A stretch of 64,000 nucleotides of DNA. Source: Oceanobacillus iheyensis HTE831 (GTDB lineage Bacteria > Bacillota > Bacilli > Bacillales > Amphibacillaceae). This document shows, one piece after another, positions 40,030-49,220 of the stretch; position 1 is the first letter of the stretch; each line of letters begins with the position of its first letter. Where the stretch lies: positions 1,962,501 to 2,026,500 of the forward strand of contig NC_004193.1 in the NCBI RefSeq assembly GCF_000011245.1, written 5' to 3'. Under the pieces are notes generated by a model. The model was not told where the DNA came from and did no database searches. It saw only the letters and a list, made by a program, of their open reading frames with translations. The translations under genes were made by a program, and so were the position numbers.

Positions 40030-41181
40030 CTAAGGATTGGAAACTTCTTCTGCATCCCAATAATATTCACTAAATACTTCAGCTAACGCATCAGCGGATC
40101 GATAAAGTTCTTCCATCGTGTTGTCTACTCCCCCAAATTCAACTAATAGTGCATTACCAGAAACATCTTGATTATATACACCATTTCCATTTGATCCATC
40201 TTTTGGATAAATACCTCTACTTAATCCAGGATATTTTTCTTCAATAAGTGCATTTAACTCTGTAGCAGTTTTCATATTTTCTTCGTAATTTTCATGTGCT
40301 GTTCCAACTACAAAAATCAGTTTGGCATAGCTTTCGCCTTCAATTTCTATAGTTGTTTTATCCCTACGTAACGCATCACGATGTAAGTCAAATACATACT
40401 GAATATCTTTATTTCCAGAAAATGCTGTTTCTACTGCTTCTCGAGATACTTCATAGGACTGGTGATATTTTTTCCCTTGTTCATTTAGTTGTTGACCAAA
40501 ATCTGTATTATCGACATAAGTACCAATACCTTTTCGTTCTAAAGATTGTCCTAGTCGTTCACTGACTTTAGAAATATTAATCTCGGCATGCATCGCAGAG
40601 TTAGGATCTTCCACACCTGGCAAATGTGGTAAAAACGATTCTCGATTATGTGTTGTATAGAGAAACACAACATCTCGATCACCAGTAGTTTGCTCTATAT
40701 CTTCTTCTGGAGGAAGCTCTTCATCAACGTCATCTTCTACAACAGCTTCTCTATCCTTCAACACTTCTTCCAAAGGAGGATTAGATTCAATAGGAAAACT
40801 TGTAAAATGATTATCACCGCTTGCCATTAGAATTTGACTATCATATATGGAAAAACCAGGTAATTCATTCCCTAATAGACTCCTTGGATCACTTGGTTGT
40901 AAATTAGTTGTCAGCTGAAAAAATATAGATGATAACTTTGGCAATTCTTCATCATCGGGGAAGGAACTCTTGTATGCTCGATTTTCCATACCTAACATAT
41001 TATAAAAAACCAATTCATCTATATTTCTTGTCCAATCAGACAATATTGTTGAAGAAAAACGATAAGCCGGTTGAACTGTAGTTAAGATACTAATCATTAA
41101 AAATAATACAAGTACGCTTGCTAGGTATAGTCCACTTCTCCTTGAAAAGACTTGTATAAAGGGCTTGATGTTTTTTTTCAT
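40030..41181 (-). CDS. spoIIP: Stage II sporulation protein P (SpoIIP)
   Basis: SpoIIP is the peptidoglycan amidase/endopeptidase of the DMP complex (SpoIID-SpoIIM-SpoIIP) that drives engulfment. The 383-residue protein has an N-terminal membrane helix (about residues 17-37) and a C-terminal amidase domain with YTTHNRESF, VFDLHRDA and LLVEFGGVDNT. The ATG at 41181 lies a little far (12 bases) from AGGTGGAG; a GTG at 41199 lies inside that site, so the exact start is uncertain. It follows gpr by about 100 bp. Confidence 0.93.
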   Translation of the reverse strand: MKKNIKPFIQVFSRRSGLYLASVLVLFLMISILTTVQPAYRFSSTILSDWTRNIDELVFYNMLGMENRAYKSSFPDDEELPKLSSIFFQLTTNLQPSDPRSLLGNELPGFSIYDSQILMASGDNHFTSFPIESNPPLEEVLKDREAVVEDDVDEELPPEEDIEQTTGDRDVVFLYTTHNRESFLPHLPGVEDPNSAMHAEINISKVSERLGQSLERKGIGTYVDNTDFGQQLNEQGKKYHQSYEVSREAVETAFSGNKDIQYVFDLHRDALRRDKTTIEIEGESYAKLIFVVGTAHENYEENMKTATELNALIEEKYPGLSRGIYPKDGSNGNGVYNQDVSGNALLVEFGGVDNTMEELYRSADALAEVFSEYYWDAEEVSNP

Positions 41182-41284
41182 AAGAATACACGACTCCACC
41201 TTTCATCCGACTCTTAGTATAATCTATGAGAGGGACTTAAAAAGTAGAACCGTGTAATTATAAAAAATAGAGTATTTAATAGAG

Positions 41285-42388
41285 CTAACGAGAATAGTTT
41301 GCAAAGTTGTCAACATCAACCTTTTCATGTAATGCAGCATTTATACCATTAGCTAGAACCTCTGCCATGTCGATCATAAATCCATCTACTTCTTTTGGAG
41401 TTACCATTAAATTATGCCCCAACGGCGTAAGAACCTCTGTGATAAGTTTTCGTTTTTCTTCATCTGATAGCTCTCCTACAATTCCTAAAACCGTCTTTCT
41501 TTTTTCCATATTCGGCAAATCTTCATCTGTTAATTTTCTATTTCCAAACGACATTCCTGCAGGAGTTAAAGATTTAGATGGGTCATCTTTTTCTTTCCAT
41601 TCTCTACCAAAATGTTTTAAAACATAGTCAATCGTATCGCTTGTTATCGTAACTGCGTCAACAACAGTAGGTACGCCAATAGCGATTACGGGAATACCTA
41701 ATGTTTTTTTGCTGATTTCTTTTCGTTTATTCCCAACTCCAGAACCAGGATGAATGCCCGTATCGGAAAGTTGAATCGTTTCATTTACCCGATTAATAGA
41801 GCGAGAAGCTAATGCATCAACAGCTATTACAAGATCAGGTTTATATTTTTCAACGATCCCAAATATAATGTCACTTGTTTCTATACCGGTTACTCCCATA
41901 ACCCCCGGAGTAACAGCAGCAACATCACGGTAGCCTTGCGCTACAGTCTCGTATTGTAATCGAAACAGATGACTGGTTACTAATACTTTCTCTACAGTCA
42001 TTGGCCCTAAAGCATCCGGGGTAACATTCCAATTTCCTAACCCAACAACTAAACAAGTACTTTCTTTAGTAACGTTATTTTTTCTCATTAGGTCTTCTAG
42101 TTCTTTTGCTAGTACCTGGGCTGCTTGTCCTTGACGATCCGTATCTTGTTTTTTTACTCCATCAGCATATATGGTTACATAGGAACCTGGTTTTTTTCCA
42201 AGCAGTTTTTCTCCCTCTTCATCAATATCTACATAGGATACCTTAATATCTTTAACCGATCTTTCTTTAAATGTTACTCCTTTTATCTCTTTATCATTTG
42301 TTTCTTCAGGTTTTGATTCTGTGTACATATCCTTCGCTTCAATTGCTAAGTCAGTACGAACCTGGAAAGGGATTTGTTGTTCTTCCAT
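41285..42388 (-). CDS. gpr: Germination protease Gpr
   Basis: Gpr degrades small acid-soluble proteins during spore outgrowth. It is made as a zymogen that loses a short N-terminal pro-sequence just before the conserved TDLAIEA block (residues 12-18). The 367-residue length equals the family's. Landmarks include [27 protein letters not shown] and [23 protein letters not shown] sigma-G-like promoter lies 33 bp upstream. Start: ATG after AAAGGATG. Confidence 0.97.
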   Translation of the reverse strand: MEEQQIPFQVRTDLAIEAKDMYTESKPEETNDKEIKGVTFKERSVKDIKVSYVDIDEEGEKLLGKKPGSYVTIYADGVKKQDTDRQGQAAQVLAKELEDLMRKNNVTKESTCLVVGLGNWNVTPDALGPMTVEKVLVTSHLFRLQYETVAQGYRDVAAVTPGVMGVTGIETSDIIFGIVEKYKPDLVIAVDALASRSINRVNETIQLSDTGIHPGSGVGNKRKEISKKTLGIPVIAIGVPTVVDAVTITSDTIDYVLKHFGREWKEKDDPSKSLTPAGMSFGNRKLTDEDLPNMEKRKTVLGIVGELSDEEKRKLITEVLTPLGHNLMVTPKEVDGFMIDMAEVLANGINAALHEKVDVDNFANYSR

Positions 42389-42420
42389 ATTCTCATCCTT
42401 TCAAATTATAATTCCATTCT

Positions 42421-42449
42421 TAGAATGAGCCGTTTTAATAAATTCATAC
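42421..42449 (-). promoter_or_regulatory. Forespore (sigma-G/F-like) promoter of gpr
   Basis: GTATG, 17 bases, CATTCTA on the minus strand, fitting the sigma-G pattern GHATR-N(17-18)-CATNHTA. B. subtilis gpr is transcribed in the forespore by sigma-F and sigma-G. Confidence 0.65.
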
Positions 42450-42480
42450 TTTATTTTATCTTGAACAAGCAACAATTCTA

Positions 42481-42509
42481 TTGAAAACCGACGTTAGCTT
42501 TGGTACAAT
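42481..42509 (+). promoter_or_regulatory. Sigma-A promoter of rpsT
   Basis: TTGAAA, 17 bases, TACAAT, leaving a leader of about 90 bases before rpsT. Confidence 0.8.
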
Positions 42510-42604
42510 ACTTGTTGTCCTGATGAGAAAAGGAGAACTTAAAATAGAAGTATTTGAATAATCGAATCTGGAACTATAGAAAGCTTTTGTAGGAGGTGAA
42601 TGAA

Positions 42605-42865
42605 ATGGCAAATATTAAATCTGCAATTAAACGTGTAGAAGTTAACGAGAAAAAACGTGTTTCTAATAGCAAACAACTTTCTGCAATGCGTACAGAAGTT
42701 AAGCGTGTAGAAAAAGCAGTAGAAGCAAACGATACAGATAATGCGAAGTCTCTTTTCCAATCTGCATCAAAACACATTGATAAAGCAGCTCAAAAAGGTA
42801 TCATCCACCAAAACGCTGCTAACCGTCAAAAATCTCGTTTAGCTAACAAAATAAACGCATTATAA
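42605..42865 (+). CDS. rpsT: 30S ribosomal protein S20
   Basis: The 86-residue basic, helical protein has the S20 features [10 protein letters not shown] at the N terminus and [23 protein letters not shown] near the C terminus. The ATG at 42605 follows TAGGAGGTG, which settles the start against a GTG three codons earlier. It is divergent from gpr and convergent with holA, as in B. subtilis. Confidence 0.98.
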   Translation: MANIKSAIKRVEVNEKKRVSNSKQLSAMRTEVKRVEKAVEANDTDNAKSLFQSASKHIDKAAQKGIIHQNAANRQKSRLANKINAL

Positions 42866-42897
42866 TACTATTAGGATAAAGATCTCCTTTTAGAAAA

Positions 42898-42934
42898 AAA
42901 AGCCGAATGAACCTTGGAGTTCATTCGGCTTTAT
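42898..42934. terminator. Bidirectional terminator between rpsT and holA
   Basis: AAAGCCGAATGAAC and GTTCATTCGGCTTT make a perfect 14-bp stem with a 6-base loop, flanked by A and T runs, between convergent genes. Confidence 0.95.
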
Positions 42935-43948
42935 TTATGCAACTATTAATTCCATAAGTAATAGTTCAAACGCTAAACTTTTTTCCATCTTTCCTTGTTT
43001 CATTACACTATCCGTTTCAGCTAGTCGCTGGATTATCTGTTCTAATTTATCCTGTGAAATATTTTTTTCTCTTGACATTGCAATTTTAATAACATATGGA
43101 TGAGCACCAATTTGTTTTTGCATTTGGAACTGTGTATATCCCTTTTGCTTCATTAATTTTACCCGAAGGATCATTCTGAACTGATAAGATAATAATCCGA
43201 TCATTGCAATAGGATCTTCATTCATCTTTTCTAAATCTTTATAAATTCTCATTGCTCGCTGAATTTCTCCATGCATAACTGCATCTACCATTGCTAATGA
43301 GGTGCTTGTTGGAGTGTGAGAAATCAATCGTTGAGCATCTTCCTCACTGACATGTCCACCCTCTCCAACGTATAACGCCATTTTCTCTATTTCACTCTGT
43401 AATAGCTGAATATTAGTCGTAACTTCTGCTTCTAGCATATCTTTAGCTTTTGCATCCATTGTTATATTGTTTTTTGATATGATTGATTCTAGCCATTTTC
43501 TTGCATCCTGTTCTCTAATTTCCTGGCAGTCCACAAGTTGAGAATTATTTTTAAGTTGTTTTGTTATCTTTTTGCGTTCATCTAATTTTTCGTAAGGAGC
43601 AATAATTAATAAAACTGTATAATCTGGAGGATTTTGAACATACTCTTCTAAATAAGAAGTATTATGTTCAAAAGAAAGCTTGTCCGGTCTTGCTTTTAAA
43701 AATGATGCATTGGTAGCTATAATCAGTTTTTTTTCTTCAAAAAAAGGGAATGTCTCTGCATCTGTAAGAACTTCTTGAATCGGCATTTCATTTAAATCGT
43801 ATAACGATAAATTACTTGTATCACCATTTAATACTTGTTTAATCAGAGCCTGTTTCAGTTCTTCTAAAAAATATGACTCCGTCCCAAATGCAAGGTAAAC
43901 AGGTTGAACGGACTTCTTAATATCATTTACTATATTCGTTATTGACAT
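42935..43948 (-). CDS. holA: DNA polymerase III subunit delta
   Basis: The delta subunit opens the sliding clamp within the clamp loader. The 337-residue protein has VYLAFGTESYFLEE near the N terminus, an AAA+-like fold with no working Walker A, and a C-terminal helical collar. Starting at ATG 43948 makes the N terminus align with B. subtilis HolA (YqeN), with the conserved PVYxxxG motif at the same distance. Its terminator is shared with rpsT. Confidence 0.94.
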   Translation of the reverse strand: MSITNIVNDIKKSVQPVYLAFGTESYFLEELKQALIKQVLNGDTSNLSLYDLNEMPIQEVLTDAETFPFFEEKKLIIATNASFLKARPDKLSFEHNTSYLEEYVQNPPDYTVLLIIAPYEKLDERKKITKQLKNNSQLVDCQEIREQDARKWLESIISKNNITMDAKAKDMLEAEVTTNIQLLQSEIEKMALYVGEGGHVSEEDAQRLISHTPTSTSLAMVDAVMHGEIQRAMRIYKDLEKMNEDPIAMIGLLSYQFRMILRVKLMKQKGYTQFQMQKQIGAHPYVIKIAMSREKNISQDKLEQIIQRLAETDSVMKQGKMEKSLAFELLLMELIVA

Positions 43949-44044
43949 TTCATTCACACACCTATGTATATTATATCAATATGTTAAAATGGAATGAAAT
44001 GAATAGCAAGTGATATTTTATTTATTAGGAGGAGAAAAATATAT

Positions 44045-44170
44045 TTGCATTGGATGTCTTCTCCCCCTAGCTCATCTATATTAAACGCCATAGGAAAAGC
44101 TCTAGAAACTATCCCTATTGACGATGTTTTTTACTTATCGTTAGGTTTTCCGATAATAGTAAAAGTATAG
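44045..44170 (+). CDS. Possible 41-residue small ORF
   Basis: A plus-strand reading beginning TTG at 44045 lies 10 bases after a strong AGGAGGAG site and encodes a balanced peptide containing SSSILNAIGKALETIP and a hydrophobic end (VFYLSLGFPIIVKV). An ATG three codons later is too far from that site. It sits between holA and yqzM in a 327-bp gap otherwise empty. I do not recognise it, and the site could also be chance or a decayed gene. Confidence 0.3.
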   Translation: MHWMSSPPSSSILNAIGKALETIPIDDVFYLSLGFPIIVKV

Positions 44171-44275
44171 ATGTTAACTCTTGCTAAAATTGGCTTTCAT
44201 ATGTGTTGTCTAATGAGGTAGATTTTTTAAAGTAATTCATTTATACTTAAATTGTGATAATAGGAGGGGTACAAG

Positions 44276-44410
44276 TTGAACGAGTTTGAAAAAGATGTGC
44301 AGTATAAAGGTAATGATGTAGTTGATTCAATTAAAGGTTTTACTTTTTCATTTTTATTCTTCTTTTTGATCTTTGCTATTGGCGTAGTAATTAGTTTTAT
44401 CGGTCAATAA
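44276..44410 (+). CDS. yqzM: YqzM family small membrane protein
   Basis: A 44-residue protein, the same length as B. subtilis YqzM: a charged N-terminal part with EFEKDVQYKGNDVVDS, then one membrane helix (about residues 21-42). It starts at TTG behind TAGGAGGGG. Position between holA and comEC matches. Its function is unknown. Confidence 0.88.
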   Translation: MNEFEKDVQYKGNDVVDSIKGFTFSFLFFFLIFAIGVVISFIGQ

Positions 44411-44426
44411 TTGAAGAATGAATTAC

Positions 44427-44462
44427 AAAAAGGAAGGGATTATAGCATCTCTTCTTTTTTAT
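44427..44462 (+). terminator. Terminator of yqzM
   Basis: GAAGGGAT and ATCTCTTC pair with one G-T wobble across a 6-base loop, followed by TTTTTT on the plus strand. Confidence 0.8.
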
Positions 44463-44480
44463 TTTCTTTACAAAGATAGT

Positions 44481-46790
44481 TTATGGCAAATGTATTAAAA
44501 ATGTTCCTTGATTATTTGAAAAAAAATATTGGATGGCACCATGCATATCTGTACGTAGAATATCAATGCTTTTTGATTCCATTGTTTCAATTACTTCAAC
44601 CGCGGGATGACCATATCGATTATTTCTACCTACCGATATCAATCCAAAATCAGGATCTATTTTTTCAATAAATTCACTATCACTGGACGTATCACTTCCA
44701 TGATGAGCAATTTTTAGAATATCGATATTCATTTCTGGATGATTATTTAATAATGACTTTTCTACTCCGCTTCCTATATCTCCAGTAAAAAGCCATTTGC
44801 CCCCTAAATCAGCATACATTACTAATGAATTATCATTTACCGTCTGATGATCACTAGTTGGAGAAAGAACATAAAAATTAGTAAAATCGGCTTTGATTAT
44901 CTGCCCTGCTTCAATTCTTTTAATAATTTGCTTTGGAAATAAAGACTGAATATCATTGATTATCTGATCATCAAAAAATGAACTGACCAAAATTGTATCA
45001 ACGGTTACTTCTTCTAAAATATACTCCAGACTTCCAATATGATCCAAGTCTTCATGTGTCAATATAATTGCATCCAAATGCGTTATCCCCCTGGAATAAA
45101 AATAAGGACGTAATATTTGTTTATATACACCTCTATTTGCCTCCATACTTTCAAAATCAAAGGTTGATCCTGCATCCAATAAAATTGTGTCTTGTCTGTA
45201 CGGAGTCTCAATTAAGATGGCATCTCCTTGTCCAATGTCAAACATTGTAACAATTCCTTCGTCACTTACATATGGTTTCAATGCTCCAATGATTACAGGT
45301 AGGCAAAAAAGTACTCCTGATAAAAATGCCATCTTCATTCTTTTTAGCTCTAGTTCATACATAAATCGAAAGAAAAAAATATAATAAGCAAATACCGCCG
45401 CAATAGATAACCCGCTCATAAGCAAAGGAAATGACAAATAAGTGTCAACCCATACTAGAAAAGCTACTACGATAGAATGAATCCATTGAAAAGAATTATC
45501 TAAAATGAGAAGCAAATGCTTTGGAAAGAAAGAAAATAACGTAGCAATATACATAAATGGTATGACCAAAAAGGTGAAGTAAGGAATAATAATGACATTG
45601 AGTAGAATCGATAGTGGTTGAAAAATATAAAAATAATGTAATTGTAGTGGGAGGATAGCCATTTGAGATACAAAACTGATCTGGACTATATTCCATAGAG
45701 TTGAGGTTGAATGAGTTATCCATTTGGCGGATAGAAGAATGCCAAAGGTGACCGCAAAGGAAAATTGAAATCCCAGTTCATATATAACGTAAGGATCAAA
45801 AAGAATTAATGACATAAATACAAAACTAAATATATCTATATACAGAAATTTCTTTTTAAACTTTTGTACGATAAGCAATATCGTAATCATCCAAACTGCT
45901 CTCCAAACCGAAGGCTCCCCGCCGGCTAATATCCCATAAAAAGGTAAAAATAAAATTAAAAGCGTTTGCGCCCTTTCTTTTGTAACAATATTTCCTTTTA
46001 CTAGTAATAAGAACACAATTGTAATTATTAAAGTGATATTTGATCCTGAGATTGCAATGATATGAGATAAACTCCATCGTTGAAATAATTCTTCCGTAGG
46101 TTCATCCATCATAGAATCATCACCAAATACAATAGAGGTTAACCATGTAACAGTTTCATCACTCCACCTTCCTTTCACGTAATCAATAAGTTGATGGCGT
46201 AACAAATATATATGACTTAATGGTTTCGGATTTGTACAGTGTAGTTGGTCTACATCTTCCATAATGATTTGATAGTGAATATCTTTTTGAAGAAGAAATT
46301 GTTGATAATTAAATTGGGCAGGGTTAGTACTCGATGGTGGTTTTTCTATAGATTCGTGAGAGGTATAAATTGTACATGTGGCACCATGTAATAATTCGTT
46401 ATTCTTAACGAATAATGCTTGTGATCGTGGAGATTGGTCAAAAAAGTACATAACCAAAAAGTTAACATTCGATTCAGATTGTGATCCATCCAACTGAAAT
46501 TGCATATAGTCTTCTGTTATGACGACCGATCCATTAATGCTACCAGTTAATGGTGACGATTGGTGTTGGAAGTCTTCCTTCTCGACCCCTTCTTCAACCT
46601 CAGGGATATAGAATATAAAAAAACAGAAAGAAATTATTGAAATTATAAAAGGTAAAGTGGGTAATCCCTTACGCGTCTTTAACCAAATTAACCAAAGAAT
46701 AATTAACAGCGGCAGCCATTCTGCTCTAGTAATAACAAAAAGAATAGCTGCCCCTGTTGTTATCGCAGCATAATACCAATACCCTTTCAT
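44481..46790 (-). CDS. comEC: DNA uptake channel protein ComEC
   Basis: ComEC is the proposed membrane channel for ssDNA in natural transformation. From ATG 46790 it has 769 residues: N-terminal helices and an OB-like extracellular domain (about 50-220), a multi-helix competence domain (about 225-500, with IAISGSNITLII), and a metallo-beta-lactamase-like C terminus (DIGQGDAILIET, LTHEDLDHIGS, IAHHGSDTSSD), the likely nuclease part. The binding site (AGTAGGT) is weak, which fits low translation. It follows comEB by 10 bp. Confidence 0.93.
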   Translation of the reverse strand: MKGYWYYAAITTGAAILFVITRAEWLPLLIILWLIWLKTRKGLPTLPFIISIISFCFFIFYIPEVEEGVEKEDFQHQSSPLTGSINGSVVITEDYMQFQLDGSQSESNVNFLVMYFFDQSPRSQALFVKNNELLHGATCTIYTSHESIEKPPSSTNPAQFNYQQFLLQKDIHYQIIMEDVDQLHCTNPKPLSHIYLLRHQLIDYVKGRWSDETVTWLTSIVFGDDSMMDEPTEELFQRWSLSHIIAISGSNITLIITIVFLLLVKGNIVTKERAQTLLILFLPFYGILAGGEPSVWRAVWMITILLIVQKFKKKFLYIDIFSFVFMSLILFDPYVIYELGFQFSFAVTFGILLSAKWITHSTSTLWNIVQISFVSQMAILPLQLHYFYIFQPLSILLNVIIIPYFTFLVIPFMYIATLFSFFPKHLLLILDNSFQWIHSIVVAFLVWVDTYLSFPLLMSGLSIAAVFAYYIFFFRFMYELELKRMKMAFLSGVLFCLPVIIGALKPYVSDEGIVTMFDIGQGDAILIETPYRQDTILLDAGSTFDFESMEANRGVYKQILRPYFYSRGITHLDAIILTHEDLDHIGSLEYILEEVTVDTILVSSFFDDQIINDIQSLFPKQIIKRIEAGQIIKADFTNFYVLSPTSDHQTVNDNSLVMYADLGGKWLFTGDIGSGVEKSLLNNHPEMNIDILKIAHHGSDTSSDSEFIEKIDPDFGLISVGRNNRYGHPAVEVIETMESKSIDILRTDMHGAIQYFFSNNQGTFLIHLP

Positions 46791-46800
46791 CGATATGTAC

Positions 46801-47361
46801 CTACTTAAATAGGCGCTCTGCTTTTTCTTTAATACGGGAGATTTCCGTATCATTCCCTGATACTTCATCAATTTTAGCAATTATCTCTTGAATAAATTGT
46901 GCTTTTTCTTCCACATTTACATCAATTGATAACTGATGGAGCGGGACTTTAACTGTTTTAACTCCTGCTTCAGTAAATAATTCCATTGCATATGGATGAT
47001 TATGATAGTCTTCAGCATAATAAACAGTTCTTATCCCACTTTGAATTAATTGCTTGGTGCATTGTAAACAAGGGAAATGAGTAACGTACACGTCTGCACC
47101 TTCAGTTGGCACGCCAAATTTAGCACATTGCAATAACGCATTTGCTTCTGCATGAACTGTACGGACACAATGGCCGTCAATGACATAACAACCTTCATCT
47201 GTGCAATGTACACTTCCAGTAACGCTACCATTATATCCTCCAGCTATAATTCGCTTATCCCGTACAATAGTAGCTCCTACTTCAAGTCTTGTACAAGTAC
47301 TTCTTAGTGATAGTAAATGGCTTTGCGCCATAAAATATTGATCCCATGAAATTCTCTCCAT
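46801..47361 (-). CDS. comEB: ComEB, dCMP deaminase-family protein
   Basis: The 186-residue protein has the zinc deaminase motif HAEAN (His70, Glu72) and PCLQC (Cys98, Cys101). Despite its place in the comE operon, it is not essential for transformation in B. subtilis; dCMP deamination to dUMP for dTTP supply is the family's reaction. Start: ATG after AAAAGGAG. The C-terminal tail (about 145-186) is charged. Confidence 0.94.
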   Translation of the reverse strand: MERISWDQYFMAQSHLLSLRSTCTRLEVGATIVRDKRIIAGGYNGSVTGSVHCTDEGCYVIDGHCVRTVHAEANALLQCAKFGVPTEGADVYVTHFPCLQCTKQLIQSGIRTVYYAEDYHNHPYAMELFTEAGVKTVKVPLHQLSIDVNVEEKAQFIQEIIAKIDEVSGNDTEISRIKEKAERLFK

Positions 47362-47408
47362 CTCAGACTCGTCTCCTTTTATTACACTGCTATAAAAGCT
47401 TTTTCTCT

Positions 47409-48005
47409 CTATGGAATTTGAATATAATCTCTTAATGATTCAATGGTTTTTTCGCCAATACCAGAAATATTTAATAAGTCCTCTAATTCACGAAACAATC
47501 CATTTTCCTCACGGTATTGAAAAATTGTTTCTGCCTTACTTGGGCCGATACCCGGTAATTGTTCTATTTCTTGGACTGATGCGTAATTTATTCGTATTTT
47601 ATCATTTGAATCATTAATGCCTGAACTTATATTAGTTTCTTGTTCACCTTGCTCTGGAACTGCAATAATCATTTCATCTTGTACAAGTTGAGCTAAATTA
47701 ACTTGAGATTGATCAGCATTCTTACTAAATCCACCAGCTAATTCAATCACATCGTGAATACGATCATCTTGTTCAACTGTGTAGACTCCAGGGCTTTGAA
47801 CTGCACCTTTTACATCCACAACTAAAGATTGTTCATTATCCACTGTTGATTCAGAATTAGTATCATCTTGAAATAGTTCATCGGTATCCTTTGTATCGAT
47901 AGGGAGTTCTGCAGAGGAATCTTGCTTTTTAGTAAATACCACAAAGAAGAAAACAGCTAATCCTGCAAGCAAGAAAAACGAGGATTTTTTCAGAAGATTT
48001 AACAA
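47409..48005 (-). CDS. comEA: Competence DNA receptor ComEA
   Basis: ComEA binds incoming dsDNA outside the membrane. The 198-residue protein has an N-terminal membrane helix (about residues 9-25), a Ser/Asp-rich linker, an SLBB-like domain (about 60-115, VDVKGAVQSPGVY) and a helix-hairpin-helix pair at the C terminus (NYASVQEIEQLPGIGPSKAETI and DLLNISGIGEKTIESL). It starts at TTG after GAAGGAGGTG. comER, which precedes it in B. subtilis, is absent here. Confidence 0.95.
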   Translation of the reverse strand: MLNLLKKSSFFLLAGLAVFFFVVFTKKQDSSAELPIDTKDTDELFQDDTNSESTVDNEQSLVVDVKGAVQSPGVYTVEQDDRIHDVIELAGGFSKNADQSQVNLAQLVQDEMIIAVPEQGEQETNISSGINDSNDKIRINYASVQEIEQLPGIGPSKAETIFQYREENGLFRELEDLLNISGIGEKTIESLRDYIQIP

Positions 48006-48107
48006 CAGAATTTCACCTCCTTCTGAAACTGACCTTATAAGATATATATCAATTCGACAAATATCTCATTTCTCCTTCTTTAACTACCTTCATTAAAAAC
48101 ATAAAAG

Positions 48108-48860
48108 TTATCCATTTTTTTTAGCCAAAAAGAAGATTCTTTCCCCTTCTTGAATATGATTTTTGCTTTCAAAGGAAAAATCAGCGAAAACTTCGATATT
48201 ATTGAATCCTGAATTACCAAGTAATTTTTTATAATATTCAACTGAAAATGTCCGTTGGTGATGTGTTTCAGTATAACGTTCATATTTCCCCGATTGATTC
48301 TCTTCAAAGAGGGTTAATTCATGGAACATCTCTCCCTCTTGATCACTTGGTTGGCAGTACCAAATATAAGCAGCCGTTTCTGTTACATCCGCAAACGTAT
48401 TATTCATATAGTTTTCTTCAACATTTTGCAAACTGTGAACGTCAAAAAGAAATAGTCCATTATTATTTAGTGAACGGTATACTGAATCAAAGAAATCAGT
48501 TAAATCGCTAGGATTTACAATATAATTTACAACATCACAACAGCTGATAGCCATATCCATATATGGAATATTACTTAATTTAGTTATATCTTGTTGTAAC
48601 CAATTAATAGAAAGAGAAGGATCTGACTCTTTTTTTGCAAGTTCTAGCATGTCGTTAGATACATCAATTCCTGTTATATCATAGCCTTGAACAGCAAGTT
48701 TTCTTGTAATTACTCCCGTACCACATCCAAAGTCCACAATCGACTTAATTTGACGGTCCGTATTTGATCCAATCACCTCTTGAATAACTGCTACCCAATC
48801 ATCATATGGTGCATCGACCATTAACCGATCATAAAGAGTGGCCATTTTACTATATACCAT
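48108..48860 (-). CDS. yqeM: SAM-dependent methyltransferase YqeM
   Basis: The 250-residue protein has a class I SAM fold: IVDFGCGTGVITRKLA (about residues 40-55), then GIDVSNDML and SCCDVVNYIV. The substrate is not known. It starts at ATG 3 bases after the rsfS stop. It is the last gene of the yqeG-to-yqeM operon as in B. subtilis. Confidence 0.9.
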   Translation of the reverse strand: MVYSKMATLYDRLMVDAPYDDWVAVIQEVIGSNTDRQIKSIVDFGCGTGVITRKLAVQGYDITGIDVSNDMLELAKKESDPSLSINWLQQDITKLSNIPYMDMAISCCDVVNYIVNPSDLTDFFDSVYRSLNNNGLFLFDVHSLQNVEENYMNNTFADVTETAAYIWYCQPSDQEGEMFHELTLFEENQSGKYERYTETHHQRTFSVEYYKKLLGNSGFNNIEVFADFSFESKNHIQEGERIFFLAKKNG

Positions 48861-48863
48861 ACA

Positions 48864-49220
48864 TTAGCGTTCCTGTCCTAAATGTAGCGGGATTTGATTT
48901 GCATCTCCCCATAGTTTTTCCAAGTTATAATAGTAGCGTTCATCTTTATGGAAAACGTGGCATACTATATCTCCAATATCAACTAACACCCAGCGAGCCT
49001 GATCAAATCCTTCTATTCGTTTTATACTTAACCCTTTTTCTTCAACCGTTTCTTTAACAGCTCGAGCAATTGCCTGAACTTGTCGCTCATTACTTCCATG
49101 ACAAATTAGAAAATAGTCTGCAACTAGAGATACCTCATTCATATCTAATGCAACAATATTTTCTGCACGTTTATCATCACATGCTTCTGCAACATGTTTT
49201 ATCAACTCTTGTTTATCCAT
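48864..49220 (-). CDS. rsfS: Ribosomal silencing factor RsfS
   Basis: RsfS binds ribosomal protein L14 and blocks subunit joining under starvation or during assembly. The 118-residue protein has the DUF143 core IVALDMNEVSLVADYFLICHGSNERQVQAIARAV and the C-terminal WVLVDIGDIVCHVFHKDERYYYNLEKLWGDA. Start: ATG after GGAGG; it begins right at the yqeK stop, so translation is coupled. Confidence 0.97.
   Translation of the reverse strand: MDKQELIKHVAEACDDKRAENIVALDMNEVSLVADYFLICHGSNERQVQAIARAVKETVEEKGLSIKRIEGFDQARWVLVDIGDIVCHVFHKDERYYYNLEKLWGDANQIPLHLGQER

Noticed and set aside
42574..42777. Minus-strand frames opposite rpsT
   Set aside because: They lie entirely opposite a certain ribosomal protein gene and have no binding site.
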